Both the position numbers and the translations under genes were made by a program. A stretch of 64,000 nt of DNA from SZAS-103 sp038226665 (lineage in GTDB: Bacteria > Pseudomonadota > Gammaproteobacteria > Xanthomonadales > Xanthomonadaceae). The notes beneath the pieces were generated by a model. The model made no database searches. It had not been told where the DNA came from and saw nothing but the letters and a program-made list of their open reading frames with translations. The stretch spans positions 12,460 through 76,459 of the forward strand of contig JBBRQI010000015.1 of assembly GCA_038226665.1 (NCBI GenBank), given 5' to 3'. The stretch's first letter is position 1, and each line of letters starts with the position of its first letter. Of this stretch, positions 1 through 8,462 are shown in pieces.

Positions 1-1
1 G

Positions 2-685
2 CCGGGTTCCGGGCGCTTCCTGCATGAAGTAGCAGGCGAAGTGCTTGGTGCCGAAGTACCTCTGGCGATCGTCACCGGCCCATCGTTCGCGCGCGAAGTG
101 GCGCAGGGTTTGCCGACTGCGGTGACTGTGCACTCCGAACGTCCGGCGTTTGCGCAGCTCGTCGCCGACACATTGCACGGGCCGACCTTCCGCGCCTACA
201 CCGGCAACGACGTGCAAGGCGCCGAACTCGGCGGCGCGATGAAGAATGTGCTCGCGGTGGCGACCGGCGTCGCCGACGGCATGAACCTCGGATTGAACGC
301 GCGCGCAGGTTTGATCACGCGCGGTCTCAACGAGATGCTGCGGCTCAATGCCGCGCTCGGTGGTCGCCCGGAAACTCTGATGGGCCTGGCCGGCCTTGGC
401 GATCTCGTGCTGACCTGCACCGGTGACCTGTCGCGCAACCGCAGGCTTGGACTCGCACTGGGCCGCGGGCAGTCGATCAAGGATGCGGTTGCCGAGATCG
501 GACAAGTCGTCGAATCGGTGGATACGGCGGATGAAGTGATGCGCCTCGCCCGTCGGCTTAGCGTTGAGTTGCCGATCTCCGGGTTGGTGCAACGCGTGCT
601 GCACGAGGAGATCACGCCTGCCGATAGCCTGCGTCTGTTGCTCGCAAGACAGCAGAAGCCCGAATACAGCGGCGATCTTGCTTGA
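2..685 (+). CDS. gpsA: Glycerol-3-phosphate dehydrogenase [NAD(P)+], C-terminal part (5' end outside window)
   Basis: GpsA reduces dihydroxyacetone phosphate to sn-glycerol 3-phosphate in the cytosol, supplying the backbone for phospholipids. The reading frame is already open at base 2, so the NAD-binding N-terminus lies to the left. The visible part starts at the GRFLHEVA segment and carries the substrate-domain blocks of the family: GPSFAREVAQGLPTA, ELGGAMKNVLA (with the catalytic Lys), NARAGLITRGLNEM and GLGDLVLTCT with SRNRR. It ends with a normal C-terminus and is followed by a strong terminator shared with the convergent gene. About 227 codons are present of the roughly 340 usual for the family. 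Identity is secure. Confidence 0.95.
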   Translation, partial: PGSGRFLHEVAGEVLGAEVPLAIVTGPSFAREVAQGLPTAVTVHSERPAFAQLVADTLHGPTFRAYTGNDVQGAELGGAMKNVLAVATGVADGMNLGLNARAGLITRGLNEMLRLNAALGGRPETLMGLAGLGDLVLTCTGDLSRNRRLGLALGRGQSIKDAVAEIGQVVESVDTADEVMRLARRLSVELPISGLVQRVLHEEITPADSLRLLLARQQKPEYSGDLA

Positions 686-712
686 TCGATGCTTGCGTTT
701 GAATGAGGTGTG

Positions 713-740
713 AAAAAGCCCGGCCGTAGCCGGGCTTTTT
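713..740. terminator. Bidirectional rho-independent terminator
   Basis: A perfect 12-bp inverted repeat, AAAAAGCCCGGC then GCCGGGCTTTTT, encloses a 4-base loop. It has an A tract on one side and a T tract on the other, so it can stop gpsA from the left and the convergent barrel gene from the right. Confidence 0.92.
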
Positions 741-759
741 GGTTTCATCAGAGGTGCTA

Positions 760-1335
760 TCAGAAGCTGAATCGCGGGCCCACGAAATAGCTTTCGCCGT
801 TATGCGACACCGTGGCTACGCCAACCAGACCCCAGTTCTTGTCGAACTTGTACTGGCCGCCGAGTTTGCCGAAGAGCTTTTCGCTGTTGTTGTGGCCGAG
901 GTTGTCGTTGTGGCTGTTGGCATAGCCAGCCATCGCCCAGCCTTCGAAATGCGGCGCGAGAGCGCTACGCACGCCGAGTTCGCCACTATAGGCACGAGCA
1001 TCTCCGCTGCGTCCTTCCAGCGTTGCCTGGCGGTAATCGACATCGGCGACGAAATCGGTTCTGTCGCTGATGGCCGTATGGAAACCGCCACCCAGGTTCC
1101 ACACATTGGAAATCGCATCTAAATGGTCATGGCTGACGCGGCTGCCGCCGCCGAACACTTGGAAGTTCTGGCCCAATGCGACCGAGCCCGTTCCGCCCCA
1201 GCCGTGCGAGTTATGCCCGGAATCGCTGTTGGTGTAATCGTATCCGCCCTGCAGATAGCTGTAGCTCAGGTCGCCCGCCTGGGCGGCGAGCGGGAGAATG
1301 GCAGTGGCCAATGCGGCCAGCAGAATGCGCTTCAT
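760..1335 (-). CDS. Outer-membrane beta-barrel protein, Ax21-like
   Basis: A 191-residue protein with a clear Sec signal peptide (residues 1-20, cleavage after AQA). The mature part is rich in alternating aromatic, Gly and Asn residues and ends in Phe (GPRFSF), the usual C-terminal signal for outer-membrane insertion by the BAM complex. The start SYSYLQGGYDYT resembles the Ax21/Omp family of xanthomonads, small barrels exported to the outer membrane and vesicles. An AGAGGT ribosome-binding site precedes the ATG. Family membership is by recollection; barrel topology is the safer statement. It stands alone, convergent with gpsA. Confidence 0.72.
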   Translation of the reverse strand: MKRILLAALATAILPLAAQAGDLSYSYLQGGYDYTNSDSGHNSHGWGGTGSVALGQNFQVFGGGSRVSHDHLDAISNVWNLGGGFHTAISDRTDFVADVDYRQATLEGRSGDARAYSGELGVRSALAPHFEGWAMAGYANSHNDNLGHNNSEKLFGKLGGQYKFDKNWGLVGVATVSHNGESYFVGPRFSF

Positions 1336-1435
1336 GTGATACCTCTGGTTATGTCTTGTACCGCTCGATGCGGCTGGCCCACGCTATGCGCTCGCAACTT
1401 AGTAGGCCTTAAACCGGAGGTGTACCTGAAGGAAC

Positions 1436-1912
1436 TTATTCGCAATCGCGCGAAACTGCGTTGACAAAGCCGAGTTGCCGCCACGCCTCGAACACGGTGA
1501 TCGCAACCGCGTTGGACAGGTTCAGGCTGCGGTTTTGCGGGCGCATCGGCAATCGCAGGCGTTGCGTTTCCGGAACTTGCGCGAGCACACCGGCCGGCAG
1601 TCCGCGCGTCTCCGGACCGAACAGGAAAGCATCCTCGTTCAGGTAAAGCGGTCTGTCGTAGCGCACGGTTCCGCGCGTCGACAAGGCAAACAGGCGCGCA
1701 TCCGGAATTGCCGAGAGGCACGCGTTCAGGTCGGCATGCACTCGCAAATCGGTGAACTCGTGGTAGTCGAGGCCGGCACGGCGCAGGCGCGCATCGTCGA
1801 GCGTGAAACCTAACGGCTCGATCAAATGCAAGGTCGCGCCGGTATTCGCGCACAATCTGATCACGTTGCCCGTGTTCGGCGGGATTTCGGGTTGGTAGAG
1901 GATCACATGCAT
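1436..1912 (-). CDS. trmL: tRNA (cytidine/uridine-34-2'-O)-methyltransferase TrmL
   Basis: A SPOUT-class methyltransferase of 158 residues that 2'-O-methylates the wobble base of certain leucine tRNAs. The diagnostic blocks are all present: LYQPEIPPNTGNVIRLCANTG at the N-terminus, LHLIEPLGF, the FGPETRGLP loop and the C-terminal LPMRPQNRSLNLSNAVA knot region. The start is the ATG at 1912, directly before HVILYQPEIPPNTG. It lies 5 bases after the stop of the upstream short-chain dehydrogenase, which suggests a two-gene operon. The open frame extends further upstream, but that extension is basic, low-complexity shadow of the dehydrogenase and is not family-like. Confidence 0.93.
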   Translation of the reverse strand: MHVILYQPEIPPNTGNVIRLCANTGATLHLIEPLGFTLDDARLRRAGLDYHEFTDLRVHADLNACLSAIPDARLFALSTRGTVRYDRPLYLNEDAFLFGPETRGLPAGVLAQVPETQRLRLPMRPQNRSLNLSNAVAITVFEAWRQLGFVNAVSRDCE

Positions 1913-1917
1913 GGCGC

Positions 1918-2616
1918 TTACCACGGCATCCGATTGCCTTGATAGTCCACGAACAGGCCGCTGTCTTCGATCTTCAATCCCGAAATGACACGCAGCATCC
2001 CTGCCACCGAAGCCATCGGTTCGAGCGGTGCGTCGACGCCGCCCATGTCGGTCTTCACCCAGCCGGGATGGAACGCGATCACGCACACTGAGCTGTTGGC
2101 CAATCCGCGCGCGAGCAACACGCTCGCCATGTTCAGCGCAGCCTTGCTGATCGCATAACTTGGTGTGTAGAAACTGTTGGTGCGCGCGATCGAACCAAGC
2201 TGCGACGAAATGTTCGCGACAACCGCGTGGTCGCCTTGCGCCAGCAATGGCGCGAGCGACTGGGTGAGCATGAAGGGCCCGACCGTATTGGTCAGCAAAC
2301 TCGAGGTCAACGCATCGGCAGTAACAGCTCCGAAATGTTCTCCCGGCACCAGCTGGCCCGCGTTGTTGATCAGCAGGTCGATCCCATCGAACACGCGCGC
2401 GGCGTGTTCGGAGAACGCCGTGATCGATCCCGCATCGGTCACATCGAGCGGACGCACATGCAGGTGGTCCGGATGTGCAGCAGCAAGCGCATTCAGTGCC
2501 TCGGCGCGCTTCGGATCGCGACAGCCTGCCATCACGCGGTCGCCGCGTACGATCAGTTGGCGGGTGAATTCAAACCCGAGTCCACGACTTGCTCCAGTGA
2601 CGATGATGCGGCGCAT
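1918..2616 (-). CDS. Short-chain dehydrogenase/reductase, CsgA/sniffer-like
   Basis: A classical SDR of 232 residues: nucleotide-binding TGASRGLG near residue 7, NNAG around residue 85, catalytic Ser in NISSQLGS, the YAISK Tyr/Lys pair, and the HPGWVKTDMGG segment typical of the CsgA/sniffer (C-factor) subgroup. The natural substrate is not evident. The ATG at 2616 has a GGAG motif upstream. It is the first gene of a probable pair with trmL. Confidence 0.85.
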   Translation of the reverse strand: MRRIIVTGASRGLGFEFTRQLIVRGDRVMAGCRDPKRAEALNALAAAHPDHLHVRPLDVTDAGSITAFSEHAARVFDGIDLLINNAGQLVPGEHFGAVTADALTSSLLTNTVGPFMLTQSLAPLLAQGDHAVVANISSQLGSIARTNSFYTPSYAISKAALNMASVLLARGLANSSVCVIAFHPGWVKTDMGGVDAPLEPMASVAGMLRVISGLKIEDSGLFVDYQGNRMPW

Positions 2617-2731
2617 GTTCTGCTCCGTAACGGGTTTTCTAGTCTAAGGCACGCTCGCGGCAGTAGCATGGGGACTCCCCGCACAGATCGCGGCGCTGCA
2701 TCGCTATCTCCGACTCGCCAAAGGTTTTGCC

Positions 2732-5599
2732 ATGATATGTCCCGTTCGGCTGCGCGCCGGCTTGCTTGCCTTGAGCTTTTCCACCGCGCTTGTGCCCATT
2801 CCTTTCGCACAGCAGGCAATCGCCGCGGGCGTCGACATTGCATACAGCGAATTCACACTGCCGAACGGCCTGCGCGTGATCGTGCACGAAGACCACAAGG
2901 CGCCGATCGTGGCGGTCAATCTCTGGTACCACGTCGGGTCGAAGGACGAGAAACCGGGCAAGACCGGCTTCGCGCATCTGTACGAACATCTGATGTTCGA
3001 GGATTCGGAAGATCACAAGGGCAAGTATTTCGATCCGTTCGAGAAGGTCGGCGCGACCGACCAGAACGGCACCACCAACGACGATCGCACCAACTTCTTC
3101 GAGAACGTGCCGACCACGGCGCTCGACATGGCGTTGTGGATGGAATCCGATCGCATGGGGCACCTGCTAGGCGGGGTCACCCAGGCGACGCTCGACCAGC
3201 AGCGCGGCGTGGTGCAGAACGAGAAACGCGGCGATGAAAACCAGCCTTACGGCCGCGTGGACGATGCGATGCAGGCCGCGATGTACCCGGCCGCGCATCC
3301 GTACCACCACACCACGCTCGGCTCGATGGCCGACCTTGATCACGCCTCGCTTGATGACGTGAAAACCTGGTTCCGCAGCTGGTACGGCCCGAACAACGCG
3401 ACCCTGGTGCTGGCAGGCGACATCGATACAACCACCGCGAAAGCGAAGGTTGCGCGCTACTTCGGCGACATCCCGGCCTCGCCGACCAACCCGATGCCGA
3501 AAGCGTGGGTCGCCGTCCGCGACAAATCCACACGCGGCACGATGAGCGATCGCGTCGCGCAGGTGCGCATCTACCGCGAATGGAACGTGCCCGAGTTCGG
3601 CAATGCCGATCTGGATCGCCTGCAACTGTTCGCCGAGGTTCTGGGGGGCAGTCGTTCGTCGCGGCTCGATACGCGCCTCGTGCACCACGACAAGCTCGCT
3701 GATCACGTCAGTGCCTATGCGTCGTCGGGTGAGCTCGGCAGCTCCTTCTACATCACCGCCGATGTCAAACAAGGAGAGGATCCGGCGAAGGTCGAGGCGA
3801 TCATCGACGAAGAATTGAATCGCTTGTTGAAGGACGGCCCGACCATCGACGAAACCGAGCGCGCGCGCACCGTGTTCAAGGCCGCCTTCATTCGCGGCAT
3901 CGAACGGATCGGCGGCAAGGCCGACGCGCTTGCCGAATGCGCGGTGTTCACCGGCAACCCGGGCTGCTTCCGCGACAGCTTGCGAACCCTCGAGAACGCA
4001 ACCCCTGCGGACTTGAAAGCGGCGGGCAATCGCTGGCTTGCAAAGGGCGATGACACCCTCGTCGTGTCGCCTGGCGCGTTGCCGCCGACTGTCGCCGACA
4101 CGTCCACGGCAAACGAGCCTTATGCAACGAAGGGTCGCAAGATTCCTGCGATCGATCCGAAATTCACCGTGACCAGATCCGATGTCGATCGCAGCAAGGG
4201 CGTGCCTGAAGTCAGCAGTTTCCCGGATCTGAAATTCCCGGCGTTGCAACACGCCGCCTTGTCGAATGGCATGAAGGTCGTGCTGGCAGAACGCCATGAA
4301 ATTCCGGTCGTGCAGATGCGCATGGAGTTCGGCGGCGGCTATGCCGCTGACCTCGGCCACAAGCTCGGCACGTCGAGTTTCATGATGGGCATGCTCGACG
4401 AGGGAGCCGGCAAGTACGACGCGCTAGCACTGGGCGACCGCGAGGAATCGCTGGGCGCGGACATCAGTACGGGCGCGAGCCTCGACGGCGACAGCGCCTA
4501 CATGTCGGCACTGAAGGAGAACCTCGACCCGTCGTTGTCGTTGTATGCCGATGTGCTCCGCCGTCCGGCATTCGCGCCCAGCGAAATCGAACGCGTGCGC
4601 CAGACCTGGCTGGCCGGCATCAAGCAGGAACAGACCGAACCGACCGGCATTGCGCTGCGCCTGCTGCCCCCTTTGATGTTCGGGCGCGGCCATCCGTATG
4701 CAGTTCCGTTCAGCGGAACCGGCACCGAGGCATCGATACGCTCGTTGACCCGCGATGATCTGATCGCATTCCACGATCAATGGCTGCGCCCGGACAACGC
4801 GACCGTGATGGTGGTCGGCGACACCACGCTCGAGGACATCGTGCCGTTGCTGGAGAAGCATTTCGGTGACTGGAAGGCACCGGCGCAAGCATTGACGGCG
4901 CTGGCGATCACGCCGGTCGGGTTGCCCTCCCGGCCGCGCGTGGTGCTGGTGGATCAGCCCGGCTCGAACCAGGCGAACATCCTGGTCGGCCAGGTCGTGC
5001 CGTCGACGATGGATGCCAAGGCGCTGGAGTTCAACCTCGCCAACGATGTCCTCGGCGGCGAGTTCTCCTCCCGGTTGAACGCCAATTTACGCGAAGACAA
5101 ACACTGGGCCTACGGGGCGTCGAGTTTCAACGTCAGCGCCAAGGGCCAGCGTCCGTGGATCGCGGCCGCAGCCGTTCAGATCGACAAGACCGCCGATTCG
5201 CTGCGGGAAATGCAGCGCGAGATCAGCGCGTTCGCGGACAAAAAGGCGCCGATCACCGATGCCGAGATCGCGCGCTCGAAAGCCAATACCGTGCGCAGCC
5301 TGCCAGGCGATTACGAAACCGGCAACGCGGTGCTCGCATCGATCGGCAATATCGTGCGCTATCACCGTCCCGACGATTACATCCAGACCTTCAAGGCGCG
5401 GATCGACAACATGCCGAATGCGTCGATCCGTGCCGCCGCGGCGACTCTCGTGCCGGCCGGACTCACCTGGATCGTCGTCGGCGACCTGTCGAAAATCGAG
5501 GCGCCGGTGCGCGCGCTCAACATCGGCGAGGTCAGCGTGCTCGATGCCGACGGCCATCCCGTCGCCGCCAAACCGGCTGCGCAGCCGGCGAAGAAGTAA
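2732..5599 (+). CDS. M16 (pitrilysin-family) zinc metallopeptidase, two-domain, exported
   Basis: A 955-residue zinc protease with an N-terminal signal sequence (basic start, hydrophobic stretch, cleavage near AIAA/GVD at about residue 32), so probably periplasmic. The first M16 unit has the inverted zinc motif H-L-Y-E-H at residues 82-86 and a likely third ligand Glu in QNEKR near residue 164. The second M16 unit starts near residue 500 (LSNGMKVVLAERHEIPVVQM) and lacks the H-x-x-E-H motif, the usual arrangement in which the second half is structural. Length fits fused two-domain members such as Xanthomonas 'insulinase family' proteins. The substrate is not evident. Confidence 0.92.
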   Translation: MICPVRLRAGLLALSFSTALVPIPFAQQAIAAGVDIAYSEFTLPNGLRVIVHEDHKAPIVAVNLWYHVGSKDEKPGKTGFAHLYEHLMFEDSEDHKGKYFDPFEKVGATDQNGTTNDDRTNFFENVPTTALDMALWMESDRMGHLLGGVTQATLDQQRGVVQNEKRGDENQPYGRVDDAMQAAMYPAAHPYHHTTLGSMADLDHASLDDVKTWFRSWYGPNNATLVLAGDIDTTTAKAKVARYFGDIPASPTNPMPKAWVAVRDKSTRGTMSDRVAQVRIYREWNVPEFGNADLDRLQLFAEVLGGSRSSRLDTRLVHHDKLADHVSAYASSGELGSSFYITADVKQGEDPAKVEAIIDEELNRLLKDGPTIDETERARTVFKAAFIRGIERIGGKADALAECAVFTGNPGCFRDSLRTLENATPADLKAAGNRWLAKGDDTLVVSPGALPPTVADTSTANEPYATKGRKIPAIDPKFTVTRSDVDRSKGVPEVSSFPDLKFPALQHAALSNGMKVVLAERHEIPVVQMRMEFGGGYAADLGHKLGTSSFMMGMLDEGAGKYDALALGDREESLGADISTGASLDGDSAYMSALKENLDPSLSLYADVLRRPAFAPSEIERVRQTWLAGIKQEQTEPTGIALRLLPPLMFGRGHPYAVPFSGTGTEASIRSLTRDDLIAFHDQWLRPDNATVMVVGDTTLEDIVPLLEKHFGDWKAPAQALTALAITPVGLPSRPRVVLVDQPGSNQANILVGQVVPSTMDAKALEFNLANDVLGGEFSSRLNANLREDKHWAYGASSFNVSAKGQRPWIAAAAVQIDKTADSLREMQREISAFADKKAPITDAEIARSKANTVRSLPGDYETGNAVLASIGNIVRYHRPDDYIQTFKARIDNMPNASIRAAAATLVPAGLTWIVVGDLSKIEAPVRALNIGEVSVLDADGHPVAAKPAAQPAKK

Positions 5600-5641
5600 C
5601 CACAGGCAGGCAGCATCTCCGCCGCATGGCGGAAACATTGC

Positions 5642-5669
5642 TTGCCCGTTCACGTTCAGCCGCTATGCT
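5642..5669 (+). promoter_or_regulatory. Putative sigma-70 promoter of the DUF4156-like lipoprotein gene
   Basis: TTGCCC (5642-5647) and TATGCT (5664-5669) are separated by 16 bases. The expected start of transcription falls at about 5676, exactly on the first ATG of the next gene, which suggests a leaderless message if that start is used. Confidence 0.4.
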
Positions 5670-5675
5670 CGGCGC

Positions 5676-6047
5676 ATGAAACCAAGATCGCACATGAAAT
5701 CAAGAACGCACATGCGTCGCGGCATCTTGCAAGCTTGCCTGTTGGCCGGATGCGCCATGTTCGGTGCGGGTTGCGAAGTCGTGAGGATGGAACCAGGCGC
5801 AGCGCAGGTGCGCGTGTTGGCGCTCGGCCAGCCTGTGGCGTCGTGCCAGCGTGTCGGCGAGCTCGCGGTCTCGATCCAGCACCAGATCGGCCCATACCAG
5901 CGCAATTCCCTGGCGGTACGCGAGGAGCTCGAAACCCTCGCGCGCAATGAGGCGCTGACCCTGCATGCCGACGCCGTCCAACCCAGGGCCGAACCAGACG
6001 AGGGCCGGCAGCATTGGGTCGCCTTCCGCTGCCAAGGCGGCCGCTGA
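5676..6047 (+). CDS. Small lipoprotein, DUF4156-like
   Basis: A 123-residue lipoprotein. The N-terminus is basic, then hydrophobic, and ends in a lipobox-like MFGAGC, so the mature protein would be lipid-anchored at that Cys. The following V-R-M-E and LGxxVASCQRVGEL segments, with two further Cys residues, resemble the DUF4156 family. Three in-frame ATGs (5676, 5694, 5712) precede the signal core. The first two head an 18-bp tandem near-duplication, so the true start is open; the ATG at 5712 alone would give a normal-length signal peptide. It lies between the M16 peptidase and oleA, with no obvious functional link. Confidence 0.7.
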   Translation: MKPRSHMKSRTHMRRGILQACLLAGCAMFGAGCEVVRMEPGAAQVRVLALGQPVASCQRVGELAVSIQHQIGPYQRNSLAVREELETLARNEALTLHADAVQPRAEPDEGRQHWVAFRCQGGR

Positions 6048-6135
6048 CGCGCATCGGCGGCGCATGACGGGTTGAAATTTGCCACCACCGCCCGAACCTA
6101 GTAGCGTTGCCCGGTTACGCTCGCAGGCCCTGCCC

Positions 6136-7152
6136 ATGCTCTTTGAACACGTCTCCATCGCCGGTCTGGCGCACATCGATGCACCCGAGCGGCTCAGCTC
6201 GGATGCGATCAACCTGCGTCTGCAGCCGACGATGCAACGGCTGGGCATCAAGACCGACGTGCTGCGCGACATTGCCGGCATCCACGCGCGCCGCATGTGG
6301 GGCATCGGCATCGAGTCCTCGGACGCCGCGACGCTGGCGGCCGAAAAGGCGCTGCTCGATTCGGGCGTATCCCGCGAAAAAATCGGACTGCTGGTCAATA
6401 CCTCGGTCAGCCGCGACTACCTTGAGCCGTCCACCGCCAGCATCATCTGCGGCAACCTGGGTCTCGGCGACACCTGCCAGAACTTCGATGTCACCAATGC
6501 CTGCCTTGCCTTCCTCAACGGAATGGACATCGCCAGCCGGATGATCGAACGCGGCGAAATCGAATACGCGCTGGTCGTCGATGGCGAAACCGCGAATCTG
6601 GTCTACGAAAAAACCCTCGAGCGCCTGTGCGCGCCCGATGTCACCGAGGAACAGTTCCGCAACGAACTGGCCTCGCTCACATTGGGTTGCGGCGCGGCCG
6701 CGATGGTGCTCTCGCGCAGCGAACTCACGCCCGACGCGCCGCGCTACAAGGGCGGCGTCACCCGCGCGGCGACCGAGTGGAACAAGCTGTGCCGCGGCAA
6801 TCTCGACCGCATGGTGACCGATACCAAGACCCTGCTGATCGAAGGCCTGAAGCTCGCGCAGAAGACCTTCGTCGCCGCCAAGCTCGCGCTCGGCTGGGTG
6901 GTCGAGGAGCTCGACGAATTCGTGATCCACCAGGTCAGCCAGGTGCATACGCAGGCCTTCATCAAGGCCTTCGGCATCGACCCGGAAAAAGTGCTAACGA
7001 TCTTCGCCGAGCACGGCAACATCGGCCCGGCCTCGGTGCCGATCGTGCTGAGCAAGCTGCGCGATCTCGGCCGCCTAAAGAAAGGCGACCGCGTCGCCCT
7101 GCTCGGCATCGGCTCGGGCCTGAATTGCTCGATGGCCGAAGTCGTCTGGTAA
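6136..7152 (+). CDS. oleA: OleA, acyl-CoA head-to-head condensing enzyme (thiolase superfamily)
   Basis: OleA joins two long-chain acyl-CoAs in a non-decarboxylative Claisen condensation to a 2-alkyl-3-ketoacid, the first step of olefin synthesis. The 338-residue protein has the same length as Xanthomonas campestris OleA and follows it almost block for block as I recall that sequence. Key residues are present: nucleophile Cys123 in TNACLAF, the dimer-partner Glu97 in DYLEPST, His265 in VIHQVS and Asn295 in EHGNIGPAS. The ATG at 6136 (MLFEHVSIAGLAHID) matches the family start. The rest of the pathway lies 4.4 kb downstream, because a Fic/restriction-modification pair separates oleA from oleB. 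Confidence 0.97.
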   Translation: MLFEHVSIAGLAHIDAPERLSSDAINLRLQPTMQRLGIKTDVLRDIAGIHARRMWGIGIESSDAATLAAEKALLDSGVSREKIGLLVNTSVSRDYLEPSTASIICGNLGLGDTCQNFDVTNACLAFLNGMDIASRMIERGEIEYALVVDGETANLVYEKTLERLCAPDVTEEQFRNELASLTLGCGAAAMVLSRSELTPDAPRYKGGVTRAATEWNKLCRGNLDRMVTDTKTLLIEGLKLAQKTFVAAKLALGWVVEELDEFVIHQVSQVHTQAFIKAFGIDPEKVLTIFAEHGNIGPASVPIVLSKLRDLGRLKKGDRVALLGIGSGLNCSMAEVVW

Positions 7153-7225
7153 CTGCCGGTTCTTCGTCGGCACGACAACCAATTAAAAGCCACCTTTTCT
7201 TTTCTGGCTATTTCTGGCTTTTTAA

Positions 7226-7249
7226 GAAAGATATTGGTATAAATCTTTC
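7226..7249 (+). promoter_or_regulatory. Extended -10 promoter inside a palindromic operator, upstream of fic
   Basis: The inverted repeat GAAAGAT (7226-7232) / ATCTTTC (7243-7249) is separated by 10 bases. The inner bases include TGG-TATAAA (7235-7243), an extended -10 element. The stretch 7190-7250 is strikingly AT-rich for this window and also holds a direct repeat TTTCTGGC (7201-7208, 7211-7218). A regulator bound to the palindrome would cover the -10 box. Confidence 0.5.
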
Positions 7250-7285
7250 CTTGCGTGGCCCAAGGCCTGTTGTAAGGAAAGCTCC

Positions 7286-8455
7286 GTGCCCTCGCGCGTT
7301 ACCGGACACTATGTCCAAGGATCGCTGGCGAACAGCCGCTATCGGGCATTCGTCCCCGATCCGTTGCCGCCGCAGCCGCCACTGGATCTGTCCACGCACG
7401 ATCTGATTGCCCGCAAGGAACGCGCCGATCAGGCCTTGGGCCGACTGGACGGCATCACCTTGATGCTGCCCGACCCGGAATTGTTCCTCTATCAGTACGT
7501 GCGCAAGGAAGCGCTGCTGTCCTCGCAGATCGAGGGCACACAGTCGTCATTGTCCGATCTGTTGCTCTACGAACTGGACGAGGCGCCGGGCGTGCCGCTC
7601 GATGATGTCGAGGAGGTATCTAATTACGTCGCTGCGCTCAATCATGGTCTCAAGCGCCTGCGCGAAGACGATTTCCCATTGTCCCTGCGACTGATCCGCG
7701 AGATGCACGCACTGTTGTTGCGTGGCGGACGCGGTGCCGCCAAGCAGCCGGGTGAGTTTCGCACGGGCCAAGTTTGGGTCGGTGGCGCGACGCCTGCGCT
7801 TGCGCATTTTGTACCGCCGCCGCCCGAGGCGCTCGCCGAACTGTTGGCGGCATTCGAGCGTTTCCTGCACGCGCCGACCACGCAGACGCCGCCATTGATC
7901 AAGGCCGCGCTTGTGCATGTGCAGTTCGAAACCATCCATCCCTTCAGCGACGGCAACGGGCGCCTTGGACGTTTGCTGATCGCGCTGATCCTGTGCAACG
8001 AAAATGTACTGCGCGAACCGAGTTTGTACTTGAGCCTGTATTTCAAGCGTCGTCGCGCCGACTATTACGACATGCTCAACGGTGTGCGCGTGCGCGGCGA
8101 CTGGGAGGGCTGGCTCGGCTTCTTCCTGGACGGCGTGGCCGAAACCGCACAACAAGCGGTGGACACCGCGCAGCGGTTGCTAGCGTTGTTGACGCGCGAT
8201 CGCACACGCATTGCCGCGCTCGGCGCGCGCGCCGGCAATGTCGGCCTGATATTCGAGCAATTCGCACGCCGTGTATTGCTCGGTGTGCCGCAGGTGCAGC
8301 CGCATCTGGCGCTGACCGCACCCACCATTCGCGCCGCGATCCGCAAGCTCGAAGAAATGGACATCGTCAACGAATTGACCGGACAACGCAGGCACCGCGT
8401 CTTCGCATACAGCGAATATCTCGCCATCCTCAGTGAAGGCGCGCAGCCGCTCTAG
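7286..8455 (+). CDS. Fic-domain AMP-transferase with inhibitory helix and winged-helix C-terminus
   Basis: Fic proteins transfer AMP (or related groups) from a nucleotide to a target hydroxyl. The 389-residue protein shows the full active-site loop HPFSDGNGRLGR around residue 215-226. In the N-terminal half, SSQIEGTQ around residues 76-83 matches the inhibitory (S/T)-x-x-x-E-(G/N) motif, so activity should be autoinhibited (class II layout). A basic winged-helix-like region follows Fic (TAPTIRAAIRKLEEMDIV), as in the Fic/DUF4172-type fusions. The start is GTG 7286, with AAGGA 7 bases upstream. Its stop lies 7 bases before the ATG of the nuclease-methyltransferase gene, so the two form an operon. 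Confidence 0.88.
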   Translation: MPSRVTGHYVQGSLANSRYRAFVPDPLPPQPPLDLSTHDLIARKERADQALGRLDGITLMLPDPELFLYQYVRKEALLSSQIEGTQSSLSDLLLYELDEAPGVPLDDVEEVSNYVAALNHGLKRLREDDFPLSLRLIREMHALLLRGGRGAAKQPGEFRTGQVWVGGATPALAHFVPPPPEALAELLAAFERFLHAPTTQTPPLIKAALVHVQFETIHPFSDGNGRLGRLLIALILCNENVLREPSLYLSLYFKRRRADYYDMLNGVRVRGDWEGWLGFFLDGVAETAQQAVDTAQRLLALLTRDRTRIAALGARAGNVGLIFEQFARRVLLGVPQVQPHLALTAPTIRAAIRKLEEMDIVNELTGQRRHRVFAYSEYLAILSEGAQPL

Positions 8456-8462
8456 GACCCGC

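Noticed and set aside
3167..4360. A 397-codon minus-strand frame antisense to the M16 peptidase
   Set aside because: It is a shadow frame; no motif, and the plus-strand protein is secure.
8433..8462. An earlier start for the restriction-modification enzyme inside the fic gene
   Set aside because: ATG 8463 directly follows the fic stop and gives the compact start MSKLLISQYLNDLARL; the extra ten residues are basic and unlike it.
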